From: Claveliimonas sp964652805
GTDB lineage: Bacteria > Bacillota > Clostridia > Lachnospirales > Lachnospiraceae
Length of the DNA stretch: 27,632 nucleotides
Direction: 5' to 3'
NCBI GenBank assembly: GCA_964652805.1
Contig: CAZZBJ010000018.1
Location: 1-27,632, forward strand
Both the position numbers and the translations under genes were made by a program. The notes under the pieces are model-generated. The model worked only from the letters and a program-made list of their open reading frames with translations, did not search any database and had not been told where the DNA came from. Of the stretch, positions 14,376 to 22,834 are shown in pieces (position 1 is the stretch's first letter; every line of letters starts with the position of its first letter).

Positions 14376-15328
14376 TATTTCTCTCCTCCTTTGCCAAACG
14401 GTTTTGGAAGAGTAACCTTCTCAATCAGCGGAACCAGAAGGTTACTGATGATGATGGCGTAGGAGACGCCCTCGGCAGACCCGCCGAAAATACGGAACAG
14501 GCCAGTCAGAACACCAAGGCAGACACCGTACAGGTACGCTCCCTTCTTCGTGATGGGGGAGGTGACGTAGTCCGTCGCCATGAACCAGGCGCCCAGCATG
14601 AGACCACCGCCGCAAAGATGGGCTGTCAGGTAGGTGGGATCGAAAAATCCGATCTCCGGATTTGCCACATGGCCGAAGATGCCCACAAAGATCACGAAGG
14701 TTACAATGTATGTACCCGGGATGCGCAGGTCGATGACGCCCATCAGAATCAGGAAGAGCGCTCCGATGATGATGGCGATCACGGATGTCTCACCGATAGT
14801 TCCGGGAATGGTTCCGATGAGCATGTCCATGGTGTTCACCTGATCCAACGCCCCGCTTTTCACATAGGAAAGGGGAGTCGCACTTGTAACGCCGTCATAG
14901 ACGAAGTTTGTCATGGAACCTGTAAAGGAGAGCAGAAGGAAACATCTTGCTCCCAGAGCAGGGTTCATAAAGTTCTGTCCCAGTCCGCCGAAAAGCTGCT
15001 TTACAATCCGAATCGCAAACACGCTTCCCAGCGCGCCCATCCACCAGCTGGCTGTGGGCGGCATATTCAGCCCAAGGAGCATGCCAGTGACAACAGCGCT
15101 GAAATCTCCAACTGTGACTTTTTTATGCATCAGTTTCTCATAGATAAATTCTGTAAGCACAGAAGCCGCCGTTGTGCTGACCATCATGATCAGGGCGGAC
15201 AGTCCAAAGTTGTACACTCCGAAGAAGGTTGCCGGGAGCAGCGCAATGACTACCATGAGCATGATATTGCCGGAGGTCACCTTGGAACGTATATGTGGTG
15301 AAGATGATATATTAAATGAATTCTCCAC
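14375..15328 (-). CDS. rnfD: Rnf complex subunit D, covalent FMN membrane subunit
   Basis: This 317-residue integral membrane protein belongs to the RnfD/NqrB family. About nine to ten hydrophobic segments are visible. The flavinylation site is the TSAT variant (148-151) of the usual SGAT motif, followed by PL; Thr151 would carry FMN. Other family stretches are GGLGQNFMNPALGARCFLL (114-132) and GAWFMATDYVTSP (246-258). It starts 34 bases after rnfC. The order rnfCDGEAB is that of clostridial and acetogen operons. Confidence 0.96.
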   Translation of the reverse strand: MENSFNISSSPHIRSKVTSGNIMLMVVIALLPATFFGVYNFGLSALIMMVSTTAASVLTEFIYEKLMHKKVTVGDFSAVVTGMLLGLNMPPTASWWMGALGSVFAIRIVKQLFGGLGQNFMNPALGARCFLLLSFTGSMTNFVYDGVTSATPLSYVKSGALDQVNTMDMLIGTIPGTIGETSVIAIIIGALFLILMGVIDLRIPGTYIVTFVIFVGIFGHVANPEIGFFDPTYLTAHLCGGGLMLGAWFMATDYVTSPITKKGAYLYGVCLGVLTGLFRIFGGSAEGVSYAIIISNLLVPLIEKVTLPKPFGKGGEK

Positions 15329-15362
15329 GTTTGTTCACCTCTTCCTCTCTAAAATTCTTTCT

Positions 15363-16685
15363 TTATTTCTTTTTCCTGCGGTTCGCAAGTGCGATCTTTC
15401 TCATGGAACCAATGGACTGCTTCAGCTGGCGCTTTGCGGGACATACGTAGCTGCAGCATCCGCACTCCACGCACTCAAGGCCGTTCAGCTTTGTGAACTG
15501 CTCCTCATCGTGGTGTTCTGCGTAATCCGCCAGTCTGGAAGGGATGAGCCTGCTCGGACAGGCGTCCACGCATCTTCCGCAGTTGATACATGCCGTCGGT
15601 TCAAATTCTGCCACCGCGTCTCTGGAAAGACAGAGAATGGAAGAAGAAGTCTTTGTGACAGGGGTGTCCAGGGTAAACATGGCAAATCCCATCATAGGAC
15701 CGCCGGAGATCACCTTCTTGGGTTCTCCCTTAAATCCGCCGGCAGCCTCCACAAGCTCCGCCTGGTTTGTGCCAAACAGGACCCTGAAGTTGCCCGGCTC
15801 GCTCACAGCGTCTCCGCTGACTGTCACAATGCGCTCCGTGGAAGGAAGTCCCTTCACGACAGCCTGGTAAATATTGATCATGGTCTCCACGTTGTCCACA
15901 ACGCAGCCCGCATCGGCCGGAAGCATGGCAGAGTTGATGGCCCTTCCCGTAGTGGCGTAGATGAGCTGACGCTCAGCGCCCTGCGGGTATTTGGTCTGCA
16001 GCGCCGTCACTTCCATACGGGGCTCATCTTTCACGAGCTCTTTTAATTTGGCGACGCAGTCAGGCTTGTTGTCCTCCACTGCGAAAATGCCCTTTGCATT
16101 GTCAAACAGAGAAAGAACCACCTTCATGCCGCCCACGAGCAGCTCCGGTGTTTCCATCATCCTGCGGTAGTCCGCTGTTATGTATGGTTCACATTCCGCA
16201 CAGTTCGCGATCACATAGTCGATTTTCTCCGGCTCCTTCGGCGAGAGCTTTACTCTCGTAGGGAAACCCGCGCCTCCCATACCTACAACGCCAGCCTCGC
16301 CGATGGCGTTTAAGATCTCTTCCTTAGTCATATCGGCCAGAGGCTTTACGGGAGCGTACGCAACCTCCTCGTACTCGCCGTCGTTCTCAACGACAATGCA
16401 GTTTACCTTGGCCCCTGTGGGATTAAAACGGGGTTCGATCGCCTTGACCGTACCGGAGACAGAGGCGTAGATGGGGGCAGATACAAATCCACCGGCCTCT
16501 GCGATCTTCTGCCCTTTTAATACATGATCGCCTACTGCAACGATGGGAGATGCCGGGGCGCCAATATGCTGAGAAAGCGGATAAACCAGGTTTCCCTTTG
16601 GCTTAACTTCGACAATAGCCTTGTCTTTTGCCAGACTCTTGCCATCATCCGGGTGGATGCCACCCTTAAATGTCAACAATGCCAT
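15363..16685 (-). CDS. rnfC: Rnf complex subunit C, NADH-binding
   Basis: This 440-residue peripheral subunit is the NAD(H)/FMN module of Rnf. Residues 1-100 form the RnfC N-terminal barrel and sandwich-hybrid part starting TFKGGIHPDD. GVVGMGGAGFPTRVK (132-146) matches the NuoF-like FMN/NADH-binding glycine loop. Two [4Fe-4S] motifs are at Cys366/369/372/376 and Cys405/408/411/415. The final 15 residues are basic. It is the first gene of the operon; AAGGAAGG lies about eight bases before the ATG. The 16686-16800 region is AT-rich with several TATA-like hexamers, but I see no convincing -35, so the rnf promoter is not placed. Confidence 0.97.
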   Translation of the reverse strand: MALLTFKGGIHPDDGKSLAKDKAIVEVKPKGNLVYPLSQHIGAPASPIVAVGDHVLKGQKIAEAGGFVSAPIYASVSGTVKAIEPRFNPTGAKVNCIVVENDGEYEEVAYAPVKPLADMTKEEILNAIGEAGVVGMGGAGFPTRVKLSPKEPEKIDYVIANCAECEPYITADYRRMMETPELLVGGMKVVLSLFDNAKGIFAVEDNKPDCVAKLKELVKDEPRMEVTALQTKYPQGAERQLIYATTGRAINSAMLPADAGCVVDNVETMINIYQAVVKGLPSTERIVTVSGDAVSEPGNFRVLFGTNQAELVEAAGGFKGEPKKVISGGPMMGFAMFTLDTPVTKTSSSILCLSRDAVAEFEPTACINCGRCVDACPSRLIPSRLADYAEHHDEEQFTKLNGLECVECGCCSYVCPAKRQLKQSIGSMRKIALANRRKKK

Positions 16686-16730
16686 CTTTTTTTCCTTCCT
16701 TCCTACTATAATCTGTATATACTATACAAG

Positions 16731-16768
16731 AAAAAACCGGGTTCTTCTAGTTTTTCCGGCGTTTTTTT
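16731..16768 (-). terminator. Possible second hairpin in the rpsA-rnfC gap
   Basis: On the minus strand an A-run, CCGG, a 15-base loop, CCGG and a T-run can fold into a stem with a two-base bulge. It could be a backup terminator for rpsA or a structure in the rnf leader. The short GC core makes this tentative. Confidence 0.3.
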
Positions 16769-16816
16769 TGTATATTTCGAAGTACATCTCGTCGTATTTT
16801 TAACAATACTTTAAAC

Positions 16817-16843
16817 CAAAAGAAAGAGACTATAACATAGTCT
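16817..16843 (-). terminator. Intrinsic terminator after rpsA
   Basis: GAGACTAT (16825-16832) and ATAGTCTC (16836-16843) form a perfect eight-pair stem with a three-base loop. Read on the minus strand it is followed by TTTCTTTT. It lies about 55 bases beyond the rpsA stop and separates rpsA from the rnf operon. Confidence 0.75.
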
Positions 16844-16896
16844 CCATCTTTTAATTCCTTATAAAATTTTAAAAGAAATGATATGTCCGAATATTT

Positions 16897-17997
16897 CTAC
16901 TTCTCTTCCGCATCTGTCTCAGCCGGAGCCTCCTCAGCCTGCTGTGCGTTCTCGATAGCCTTCATGCTCAGGCTGATCTTCTTTTCCTCCTCGTTGAGGT
17001 CCACGATCTTGGCTGTGATCTCTTGGCCTACTGTCAGCACATCCGATGGCTTGTCGACATGTGCTCTGGAAATCTGTGACACGTGCAGCAGTGCGTCCAC
17101 TCCGGGAGCAAGCTCAACGAAAGCGCCAAAGTCTGTCATGCGGGCAACTCTGCCGGTGATGGTATTCCCTACAGCGTAATCCTCCGCCGCGTTGGCCCAG
17201 GGATTAGTCTCCGGAAATTTCAGGCTGAGGGCGATCTTTGTGTCGTGGATATCCTTCACGAGAACGGTCACCTTCTCGCCAACCTGGAATACCTTTTTCG
17301 GGTTCTCCACTCTGCCCCAGGACATCTCGGAAATGTGGAGAAGTCCGTCCACACCGCCAAGGTCGATAAAGGCGCCGAAATCTGTCACATTTTTCACAAC
17401 ACCTTCGATCCTGTCGCCGATCTGCAGCTTCTCGAAGAGCTCTTTCTGCTTCTCTGCCTTTCTGGCGACAAGGAGCTGTCTTCTGTCGCCGATGATGCGG
17501 TTTCTTCTCGGATTGAACTCGCTGATGACGAACTCGATCTCCTGATCCTGATAGTTGCTCAGGTCTTTCTCATAGGTATCGGAAACCAGGCTTGCAGGGA
17601 TAAATACTCTAGCTTCGTCGATCACAACGGAAAGTCCGCCTCCAAGGATCTGAGTAACGGGAGCCTTCAGCACTTCCTTGTTCTCAAACGCCTCTCTGAG
17701 ACGCTCGTTTCCTTTCTCAGCCGCAAGTCGTTTATAAGTAAGCAGCACTTGACCTTCACCGTCATTTACTTTTAACACCTTTGCTGTCATAGTATCGCCA
17801 GGGGACACGATGGTAGTCAGATCCACGTTCGGCTCGTTTGTGTACTCGCTTCTCGTAATGATGCCATCCGCCTTGTAACCTATATTTAAAATGATCTCTT
17901 CAGGCTTTACATCGATGACTGTACCTTCTACAACTTCCCCATTCCGTATTGTCTTGAAAGACTCTTCCAGCATCTGTTCAAAAGTTAATTCTGACAT
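16897..17997 (-). CDS. rpsA: S1 RNA-binding domain protein (ribosomal protein S1-like)
   Basis: This 366-residue protein contains four S1 domains, at about residues 20-90, 103-172, 190-258 and 275-345. The last two show the strong VTDFGAFIDLGGVDGLLH and MTDFGAFVELAPGVDALLH signatures. The C-terminal 20 residues are acidic and rich in Ala and Glu. The four-domain form is usual for Firmicutes and shorter than the six-domain E. coli S1; it may aid mRNA binding at the ribosome or act more generally. The ATG at 17997 follows GAGGAGG (18007-18013) at nine bases. In relatives this gene follows, or is fused to, ispH; here only an ispH remnant precedes it. A strong promoter lies at 18174-18202. Confidence 0.94.
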   Translation of the reverse strand: MSELTFEQMLEESFKTIRNGEVVEGTVIDVKPEEIILNIGYKADGIITRSEYTNEPNVDLTTIVSPGDTMTAKVLKVNDGEGQVLLTYKRLAAEKGNERLREAFENKEVLKAPVTQILGGGLSVVIDEARVFIPASLVSDTYEKDLSNYQDQEIEFVISEFNPRRNRIIGDRRQLLVARKAEKQKELFEKLQIGDRIEGVVKNVTDFGAFIDLGGVDGLLHISEMSWGRVENPKKVFQVGEKVTVLVKDIHDTKIALSLKFPETNPWANAAEDYAVGNTITGRVARMTDFGAFVELAPGVDALLHVSQISRAHVDKPSDVLTVGQEITAKIVDLNEEEKKISLSMKAIENAQQAEEAPAETDAEEK

Positions 17998-18117
17998 TAT
18001 TTTGAACCTCCTCAATTATTTTATTGGGCGTGGATGCCCTGCTGTAATACCTACTGTTTCCACGGACCTTAATTGATTCATATCAAAATCGTCAAGTGTC
18101 TGTATGTAGTACGTATT
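17978..18117 (-). pseudogene. ispH: Fossil 3' end of ispH (lytB) between cmk and rpsA
   Basis: Read on the minus strand, 18117 to about 18037 encodes NTYYIQTLDDF followed by SVETVGITAG; shifting by one base at 18037-18039 (GGG where the intact frame would need GGGG) continues ASTPNKIIEEVQNNV. Together this is the C-terminus of 4-hydroxy-3-methylbut-2-enyl diphosphate reductase, whose family ends in VGITAGASTP...IIEEV. The frame runs into the first codons of rpsA and stops at 17978-17980, as expected of an ispH-rpsA overlap. The upstream four fifths of the gene, including the cluster-binding cysteines, are absent between here and cmk. The remnant cannot encode an enzyme. Confidence 0.8.
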
Positions 18118-18173
18118 GTCATATGCATGATCTACAACACCGTCCGGCGGCAAATCGTATCTAAAACGCTTAT

Positions 18174-18202
18174 ATTATACCTCTTTTTCGAGATAATTTC
18201 AA
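18174..18202 (-). promoter_or_regulatory. Strong sigma-A-type promoter for rpsA
   Basis: Minus-strand TTGAAA (18197-18202) and a consensus TATAAT (18174-18179) have a 17-base spacer. Transcription would begin near 18167, giving a 170-base leader made largely of the ispH remnant. The promoter lies directly upstream of the recognisable fossil, suggesting it arose or was exposed when ispH was lost. Confidence 0.8.
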
Positions 18203-18259
18203 CCAATTCTTTGATTTTATTGTAATTATTATATGTCGTTTCAAAGGCCCTGCGAGGTT

Positions 18260-18916
18260 CTACCGGCAGAGCCCCAGGATGGCGTCCGCCGCCTGCCTGA
18301 TGGTCAGGTCTGAAGTGTCCACCAGCACCGCGTCCTCGGCCCGGCGCAGAGGGGATATCTCCCGGTTCATATCCCGGCTGTCCCTCTCGATGAGATCCTG
18401 CTCGATCTGCTCCAGGTCGCAGGGAACTCCCTTGGCGGTCAGCTCGTCGTACCTTCTCTTCGCTCGGGTCCGGCTGCTGGCTGTTAGGTAGACCTTCACA
18501 TCCGCATCCGGCAGGACGCAGGTGCCGATGTCCCGGCCATCCATGACCACATTCTGCCTGCCGGCCAGGTCACGCTGCAGGGAGAGCAGCTTCTCTCTCA
18601 CCTCCGGGATGGCCGAGCTTTTTGAAGCCATATTGCCAACCTCCTCACGACGCAGCCAGGAGGTGATATTCTCGCCGTTCAGGTAGACCTGCTGCTGTCC
18701 CATCTCATAGCCGATGGAAACCCGGGCGTCCCGGCAGGCCTCCTTGATCTTCTCCGTGTCCTCCGGCCGGATGCCCTTCTTCAGAAAGTGGACCGCCAGG
18801 CCTCTGTACATGGCTCCCGTATCCACGTAGATAAATCCTTTCTCTTTCGCCACAAGCCGGGCGATGGTGCTTTTTCCCGCGCCCGCCGGTCCGTCGATCG
18901 CTATACTGTAACCCAT
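18260..18916 (-). CDS. cmk: Cytidylate kinase
   Basis: This 218-residue enzyme phosphorylates CMP and dCMP with ATP. It has the P-loop GPAGAGKST (9-17), the family segment YVDTGAMYRGLA (30-41), the NMP-binding part with DGRDIGTCVLPDADVK (about 126-141) and the lid region with RRYDEL and RDSRDMNREISPL. Length is normal. AAGGAG sits seven bases before the ATG. It lies 37 bases after the small unknown gene and is the last intact gene before the ispH remnant, consistent with a former cmk-ispH-rpsA cluster. Confidence 0.97.
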   Translation of the reverse strand: MGYSIAIDGPAGAGKSTIARLVAKEKGFIYVDTGAMYRGLAVHFLKKGIRPEDTEKIKEACRDARVSIGYEMGQQQVYLNGENITSWLRREEVGNMASKSSAIPEVREKLLSLQRDLAGRQNVVMDGRDIGTCVLPDADVKVYLTASSRTRAKRRYDELTAKGVPCDLEQIEQDLIERDSRDMNREISPLRRAEDAVLVDTSDLTIRQAADAILGLCR

Positions 18917-18953
18917 TTCCTCGCTCCTTATTATTTTTGTATATTCGTATGTC

Positions 18954-19397
18954 TTAGAGATGCACGATGTTGCCGCCGGCCTTTGTGCACTTTTTCAGAA
19001 GAAATTCCTTTAGATCCGCAAGGCTTTTTCCCTTTACGCTCCCCTTTTTCAGGGCGACGAAGCCCTCCTTCTTCCGCTTCTTGTCCGCTACCAGCGCAAG
19101 GGTCGTGTCGGTCTCACAGATGCACTCGATCTCTTCGTAGGAGAATTCTTGGGTGACGTCTCCGGTCACGCAGGTGAAATTGTCCTCGTAGAAGTTGACC
19201 TTCACAAGGCGCTCCTTCCGGCTGATCTTCTTCAGCTCTGCCCACCGCTTCCTGGCGCTCTCGCAGGCCTTTGTCTTGACATCCTGGATCTTGAAGGGGC
19301 CCCAGGACTTTGTGTTCCTGTATTTGTAGAGAGCGGTATACATCTCGTTCACGATCTTAAAAGACTCGCTGTATTCCATATAATATACTGGTTCCAT
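18954..19397 (-). CDS. Small soluble protein, possibly YcxB-like
   Basis: This 147-residue protein has no membrane segment or signal peptide. Its C-terminal half, with FSYEEIECICETDTTLALV followed by GFVALKKGSVKGKSLADLKEFL, has the pattern of the YcxB-like domain, a poorly understood Firmicute domain usually found after two membrane helices. Here the helices are missing and the N-terminal half is basic and helical-looking instead. AAGGA precedes the ATG. It sits between the BaiN-like flavoprotein and cmk, 28 bases after the former. I am confident it is a gene but only weakly confident of the family. Confidence 0.75.
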   Translation of the reverse strand: MEPVYYMEYSESFKIVNEMYTALYKYRNTKSWGPFKIQDVKTKACESARKRWAELKKISRKERLVKVNFYEDNFTCVTGDVTQEFSYEEIECICETDTTLALVADKKRKKEGFVALKKGSVKGKSLADLKEFLLKKCTKAGGNIVHL

Positions 19398-19425
19398 AAT
19401 ATCATTCCTTTTTCTGTAAATTCTT

Positions 19426-20661
19426 TTATGCTAGGGGGATGCTGCTCCCCGCCAGACAGGCGGTGGACCAGGCAATCTGGAGGTTGAACCCTCCTGTCAC
19501 CGCGTCCAAATCCAGGACCTCACCGGCAAAATAAAGTCCCTTGATCTTTTTCGACTCCATGGTAGCCGGGTTTATCTCCCGCACCGAGACGCCGCCTTTG
19601 GTGATGATGGCCTCGCCCCATCCCCGCAGGGATACAGCCGTCACAGTCAGATCCTTCAGCAGGCTGACAAGCCCTCTCCTCTCTTCCTTGGATACGTCGT
19701 GTATCTTCTTCTCCGGGGGGATTCCCGACAGCTCAACCATCACAGGGATCAGCCTGGCGGGGAGGAGATTTCCGAGGGAGTTCTTGAACTGCCTGTTCAT
19801 CTGCTCCTGAAAATCCCTGCGTATCCTCTGATCCAGCTGTTCCGGGGTGAGAGCCGGCTTCAGGTCGATGTGGAAGGAGAGAGGCCCCTTCTCAAGCCTT
19901 GGCCCCACCTGGCTGGTGGCGCTCAGGATCACCGGGCCGCTGAGACCGAAATGAGTGAACAGCATTTCTCCGAAATCCCGGTACAGCTCCTTCTTTCCGT
20001 CCCTCACCGTCAGCTCTATATTTCTCAATGAAAGGCCCATCAGGTCTCCCACCCATTTCTCCTTCGTCTCCACCGGCACAAGAGAGGGAACAAGATCCGT
20101 AACGCTGTGGCCTGCCTCCCGGGCAAACCGGTATCCGTCCCCGGTGGAGCCAGTCAGGGGATAAGAAAAGCCTCCGGTGGCGACGATGCAGGCATCCCCC
20201 GTCTCCCGGCTGCTGTCACCCAGAAGAATACCGGTCAATCTTCCCCCCTCTGTCAGCACCTTCTTCACCTCAGCGCCCAGACGGAGCTTTACCTTCCAGT
20301 TCTTCATCTGCCGCTCCAGGGTGCGGATCACATCCGAGGAGCGGTCGGAGGCAGGGAAGACCCGTCCCCCTCTCTCCGTCTTCACAGGCATGCCGTTGTC
20401 CTCAAAAAAGCGGATCACATCCTGGTTTGTGTGAGTGTAAAAGCTGCTGTAGAGAAATTTCCGGTTGCTTTTGACCGCCCGGAGCAGCTCCTCCGTGTCG
20501 CAGTCGTTTGTCAGATTGCAGCGGCCTTTTCCGGTGATGAAGAGCTTTCTGCCGGCTTTGTCATTTTTTTCAAACACGTGGACCTGGTGGCCCTGCCGGG
20601 CGGCCGCCACGGCTGCGTACATACCGGCGGCGCCGGCGCCGATGATCAGAACCTTACCCAT
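19426..20661 (-). CDS. BaiN/HI0933-family FAD-dependent oxidoreductase
   Basis: This 411-residue flavoprotein has the dinucleotide-binding motif VLIIGAGAAGMYAA (4-17) and the family signature AGRKLFITGKGRCNLTN (36-52). Near the C-terminus, KGLYFAGEVLDLDAVTGGFNLQ is the second FAD-contact region. Characterised relatives include BaiN of Clostridium scindens, proposed to reduce 3-oxo bile-acid intermediates, but the family is widespread in bacteria lacking bile-acid pathways and no bai gene is present here. Its reaction is therefore unassigned. GAGGAG precedes the ATG. Its first eight bases overlap the 3' end of the RpiR gene. Confidence 0.9.
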   Translation of the reverse strand: MGKVLIIGAGAAGMYAAVAAARQGHQVHVFEKNDKAGRKLFITGKGRCNLTNDCDTEELLRAVKSNRKFLYSSFYTHTNQDVIRFFEDNGMPVKTERGGRVFPASDRSSDVIRTLERQMKNWKVKLRLGAEVKKVLTEGGRLTGILLGDSSRETGDACIVATGGFSYPLTGSTGDGYRFAREAGHSVTDLVPSLVPVETKEKWVGDLMGLSLRNIELTVRDGKKELYRDFGEMLFTHFGLSGPVILSATSQVGPRLEKGPLSFHIDLKPALTPEQLDQRIRRDFQEQMNRQFKNSLGNLLPARLIPVMVELSGIPPEKKIHDVSKEERRGLVSLLKDLTVTAVSLRGWGEAIITKGGVSVREINPATMESKKIKGLYFAGEVLDLDAVTGGFNLQIAWSTACLAGSSIPLA

Positions 20662-21592
20662 GTCTCTCCTCTTTTTCTTCTTTTCTTCCGGGCACGGAGA
20701 GCTCCACCTTATCGCTCACCTTGTCCAGCTCGTCCCCGCTGTAGACCTGGTACTCATCCCAGATCTCCTCCAGCATCTCCAAAGTGGAGACTACCTCATT
20801 CTGCTTCTTCATGCACAGGGCCACCACCAGGGCGTTGACCACGCTTAAGGGGGCTACCAGGGAGTCCACGATGGAGGCCATGTCGCTCCTGGCGATCAGA
20901 TTGCAGGAGGAGTAAAGGTTCATGGGGGAGTGGATGCTGTCTGTCAGGGTGATGACCTTCGCCTTCCGGTTGCTGGCGAATTCCAGCGCCTTTAAAGTAC
21001 GCATGGAATACCGCGGAAAACTGATGCCGATGATCACGTCCTCCTCGCCGATGCGCAGGAGCTGCTCAAAAATCTCACTGGCGCTGTTGGTGTTCACAGC
21101 CGTCACGTCCTCGCAGAGCAGGTTGAGATAAAAACTCAGGAAACTGGCCAGAGGCGCGCAGCTCCTGATGCCCACCACATACACCTTTCTGGCCTTCAGG
21201 ATAGTCTCCACCGCCAACTCAAAGACCTCGTGGTCGATGCTCTCCATGGTGAGCTTGATCTTCTCAATGTCCGACTGAAGGACAGAGGCCAGTATCTCTC
21301 CCTGGGTGATGCGCCCGTAGGTCACCTCCATGCGCTGGATGGAATTCAGCCGGGTGCGCACCATCTCCTCCAGCGCCTTCTGGAAAGCCGGGTAGCCGGA
21401 GTAGCCCAAAGCGGTGGCAAAGCGGACCACCGTGGACTCACTGACTCCCACCACCTCGCCCATCTTCGCGGCTGTGAGGAAGGCGGCCTTGTCATAGTCT
21501 CTGCGGATGTAGTCAGCCAGCTTCTTCTGCCCCTTGCTGAACTTGACGTATCCATCATCAATTTTCTGCAGTAATTCGTTGTTTGTTCCCAT
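20654..21592 (-). CDS. MurR/RpiR family transcriptional regulator
   Basis: This 312-residue protein has an N-terminal RpiR helix-turn-helix domain (about 1-78, with KLADYIRRDYDKAAFLTAAKMGEVVGVSESTVVRFATALGY as its core region) and a SIS sugar-phosphate-binding domain (about 120-250, with VYVVGIRSCAPLASFLS and GISFPRYSMRTLKAL). The C-terminal tail is rich in Glu and Lys. Members usually sense phosphosugars. Here no sugar gene is adjacent; the neighbours are M24 peptidases and a flavoprotein, so the effector is unclear. AGGGA lies eight to ten bases before the ATG. A TATAAT at 21673-21678 lies upstream, but no clear -35 accompanies it. Confidence 0.92.
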   Translation of the reverse strand: MGTNNELLQKIDDGYVKFSKGQKKLADYIRRDYDKAAFLTAAKMGEVVGVSESTVVRFATALGYSGYPAFQKALEEMVRTRLNSIQRMEVTYGRITQGEILASVLQSDIEKIKLTMESIDHEVFELAVETILKARKVYVVGIRSCAPLASFLSFYLNLLCEDVTAVNTNSASEIFEQLLRIGEEDVIIGISFPRYSMRTLKALEFASNRKAKVITLTDSIHSPMNLYSSCNLIARSDMASIVDSLVAPLSVVNALVVALCMKKQNEVVSTLEMLEEIWDEYQVYSGDELDKVSDKVELSVPGRKEEKEERHG

Positions 21593-21622
21593 TTTACAGG
21601 TCCCTTTTCTTTAATAGCCACA

Positions 21623-21654
21623 AGAGGACAAAGAACCTGCGGTTCCTGCCCTCT
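21623..21654 (-). other. Imperfect hairpin in the leader of the RpiR gene
   Basis: AGAGG (21623-21627) pairs with CCTCT (21650-21654), and GAACC (21633-21637) with GGTTC (21641-21645) around a three-base loop. No T-run follows on either strand. It sits between the M24 stop and the RpiR start, so it could be a weak terminator or a leader structure. Confidence 0.35.
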
Positions 21655-21718
21655 GTGTATATTTACTGTACTATTATAAAGTATAAAGCCTGTCGCCCCG
21701 GTCCGCAAGTAGAAATCC

Positions 21719-22804
21719 TTACTCCTCCGGCACAACGATCAGATCCTTTGTAAAGCTGTTGAGTACCTCACAGCCGTCCTCTGTAATGAGGACAAGATCC
21801 TCGATGCGCACGCCGATGCCCTCCTCCGGCAGATAGATGCCTGGCTCTACGGAGAAGCACTGGCCCGGCTTGATGATATCTGTATTCACAGATGACACGT
21901 CGCCGAATTCGTGGTCTTCCAGACCGATAGAGTGTCCGGTGCGGTGTGTGAAGTACTGTCCGTAGCCCTTCTCCTCGATATAATTTCTTGCGGCAAGGTC
22001 CACATCGCACATCCGGTTGCCCGGTTTCGCAGCGGCAATACCCCGCAGGTTGGCCTCCAATACGATGTTGTAGATCTCTCTTGCCCGGTCTGACACCTCT
22101 CCGATGAATACGGTCCTTGTCATGTCGGAAGCGTAGTTGTCCTTGAAAGCGCCGATGTCGATGACCACGCAGTCGCCCCGTTTGCCCTTTGTGTTGTCTG
22201 TGGCGTGGTGGGGGTCCGCCCCGTTCTTTCCGTAGGCGGTGATGGGGTCAAAGGACACGCCCTCGCATCCGGCCTCCTTGTATATCTCCCGCACCTTGTG
22301 CTCCAGCTCCGTCTCTGTCATTCCCTTTGCCACAAGGGGAATGACCTTTTCCATAACGCCGTCGTTGATCCGGGAGGAAATACGCATCAGCTCCTGCTCC
22401 TCCTCATCCTTGATCATACGGACCTGGTCAACGATCCAGGAGGCATTGACAAAGCCGCTTCCGCCGCCCAGCTCCTGCAGGCGGAGAAGAAATCCGGCGG
22501 GCCAGTTCTTGTCCACGCCCATGACGGCGTCCTTGTCCACACAGCGGTTCAGGATCTCCACTGCATCCTCCACATCGTCGTACCACACAAGCTCTACGCC
22601 CAGATCCTTCTCTTGGGGGAACAGTTTGTTGATGACCAGCTTGTGGTTCCCCTTTACATTCAGGTACAGAGTCAGCATCCTCTCGCCCGGGTGGATCCAT
22701 TTTCCTGTTATATAGAAGATCGCTACCGGGTCAGAGATGATCATCTGGGGAATGTTATTTTCTTCCATTGCCTTTATGATTTTCTGAGTTCTTTCCTCGT
22801 TCAT
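21719..22804 (-). CDS. M24 family peptidase (Xaa-Pro aminopeptidase-like)
   Basis: This 361-residue protein has a creatinase-type N-terminal domain (about 1-125) and a pita-bread M24 metallopeptidase domain. All five metal ligands can be traced: the Asp of VVIDIGAF, the Asp of ASDMTRTVF, the His of HRTGHSIGLEDHE, the Glu of FSVEPGIYLPEE and the Glu of GVRIEDLV. Such enzymes remove an N-terminal residue preceding proline. The length fits the short PepQ/YqhT group. A GTG at 22813 overlaps the AGGTG site, so the ATG at 22804, eight bases after it, is preferred. It follows the larger M24 gene by 108 bases that contain a palindrome. Confidence 0.92.
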   Translation of the reverse strand: MNEERTQKIIKAMEENNIPQMIISDPVAIFYITGKWIHPGERMLTLYLNVKGNHKLVINKLFPQEKDLGVELVWYDDVEDAVEILNRCVDKDAVMGVDKNWPAGFLLRLQELGGGSGFVNASWIVDQVRMIKDEEEQELMRISSRINDGVMEKVIPLVAKGMTETELEHKVREIYKEAGCEGVSFDPITAYGKNGADPHHATDNTKGKRGDCVVIDIGAFKDNYASDMTRTVFIGEVSDRAREIYNIVLEANLRGIAAAKPGNRMCDVDLAARNYIEEKGYGQYFTHRTGHSIGLEDHEFGDVSSVNTDIIKPGQCFSVEPGIYLPEEGIGVRIEDLVLITEDGCEVLNSFTKDLIVVPEE

Positions 22805-22834
22805 GATATGCACACCTCGCTTTTATTTTACATC

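Noticed and set aside
16686..16800. A promoter for the rnf operon among several TATA-like hexamers
   Set aside because: No -35 element with acceptable spacing could be matched, so no site is called.
18016..18081. A 21-codon open frame (starting MNQLRSVETV) as a leader peptide for rpsA
   Set aside because: It has no ribosome-binding site and its sequence is explained by the decayed ispH frame running into a stop after the deletion.
19426..20661. Bile-acid role for the BaiN-like flavoprotein
   Set aside because: The family is broad, no bai operon genes are nearby, and the location beside cmk is a general clostridial arrangement.
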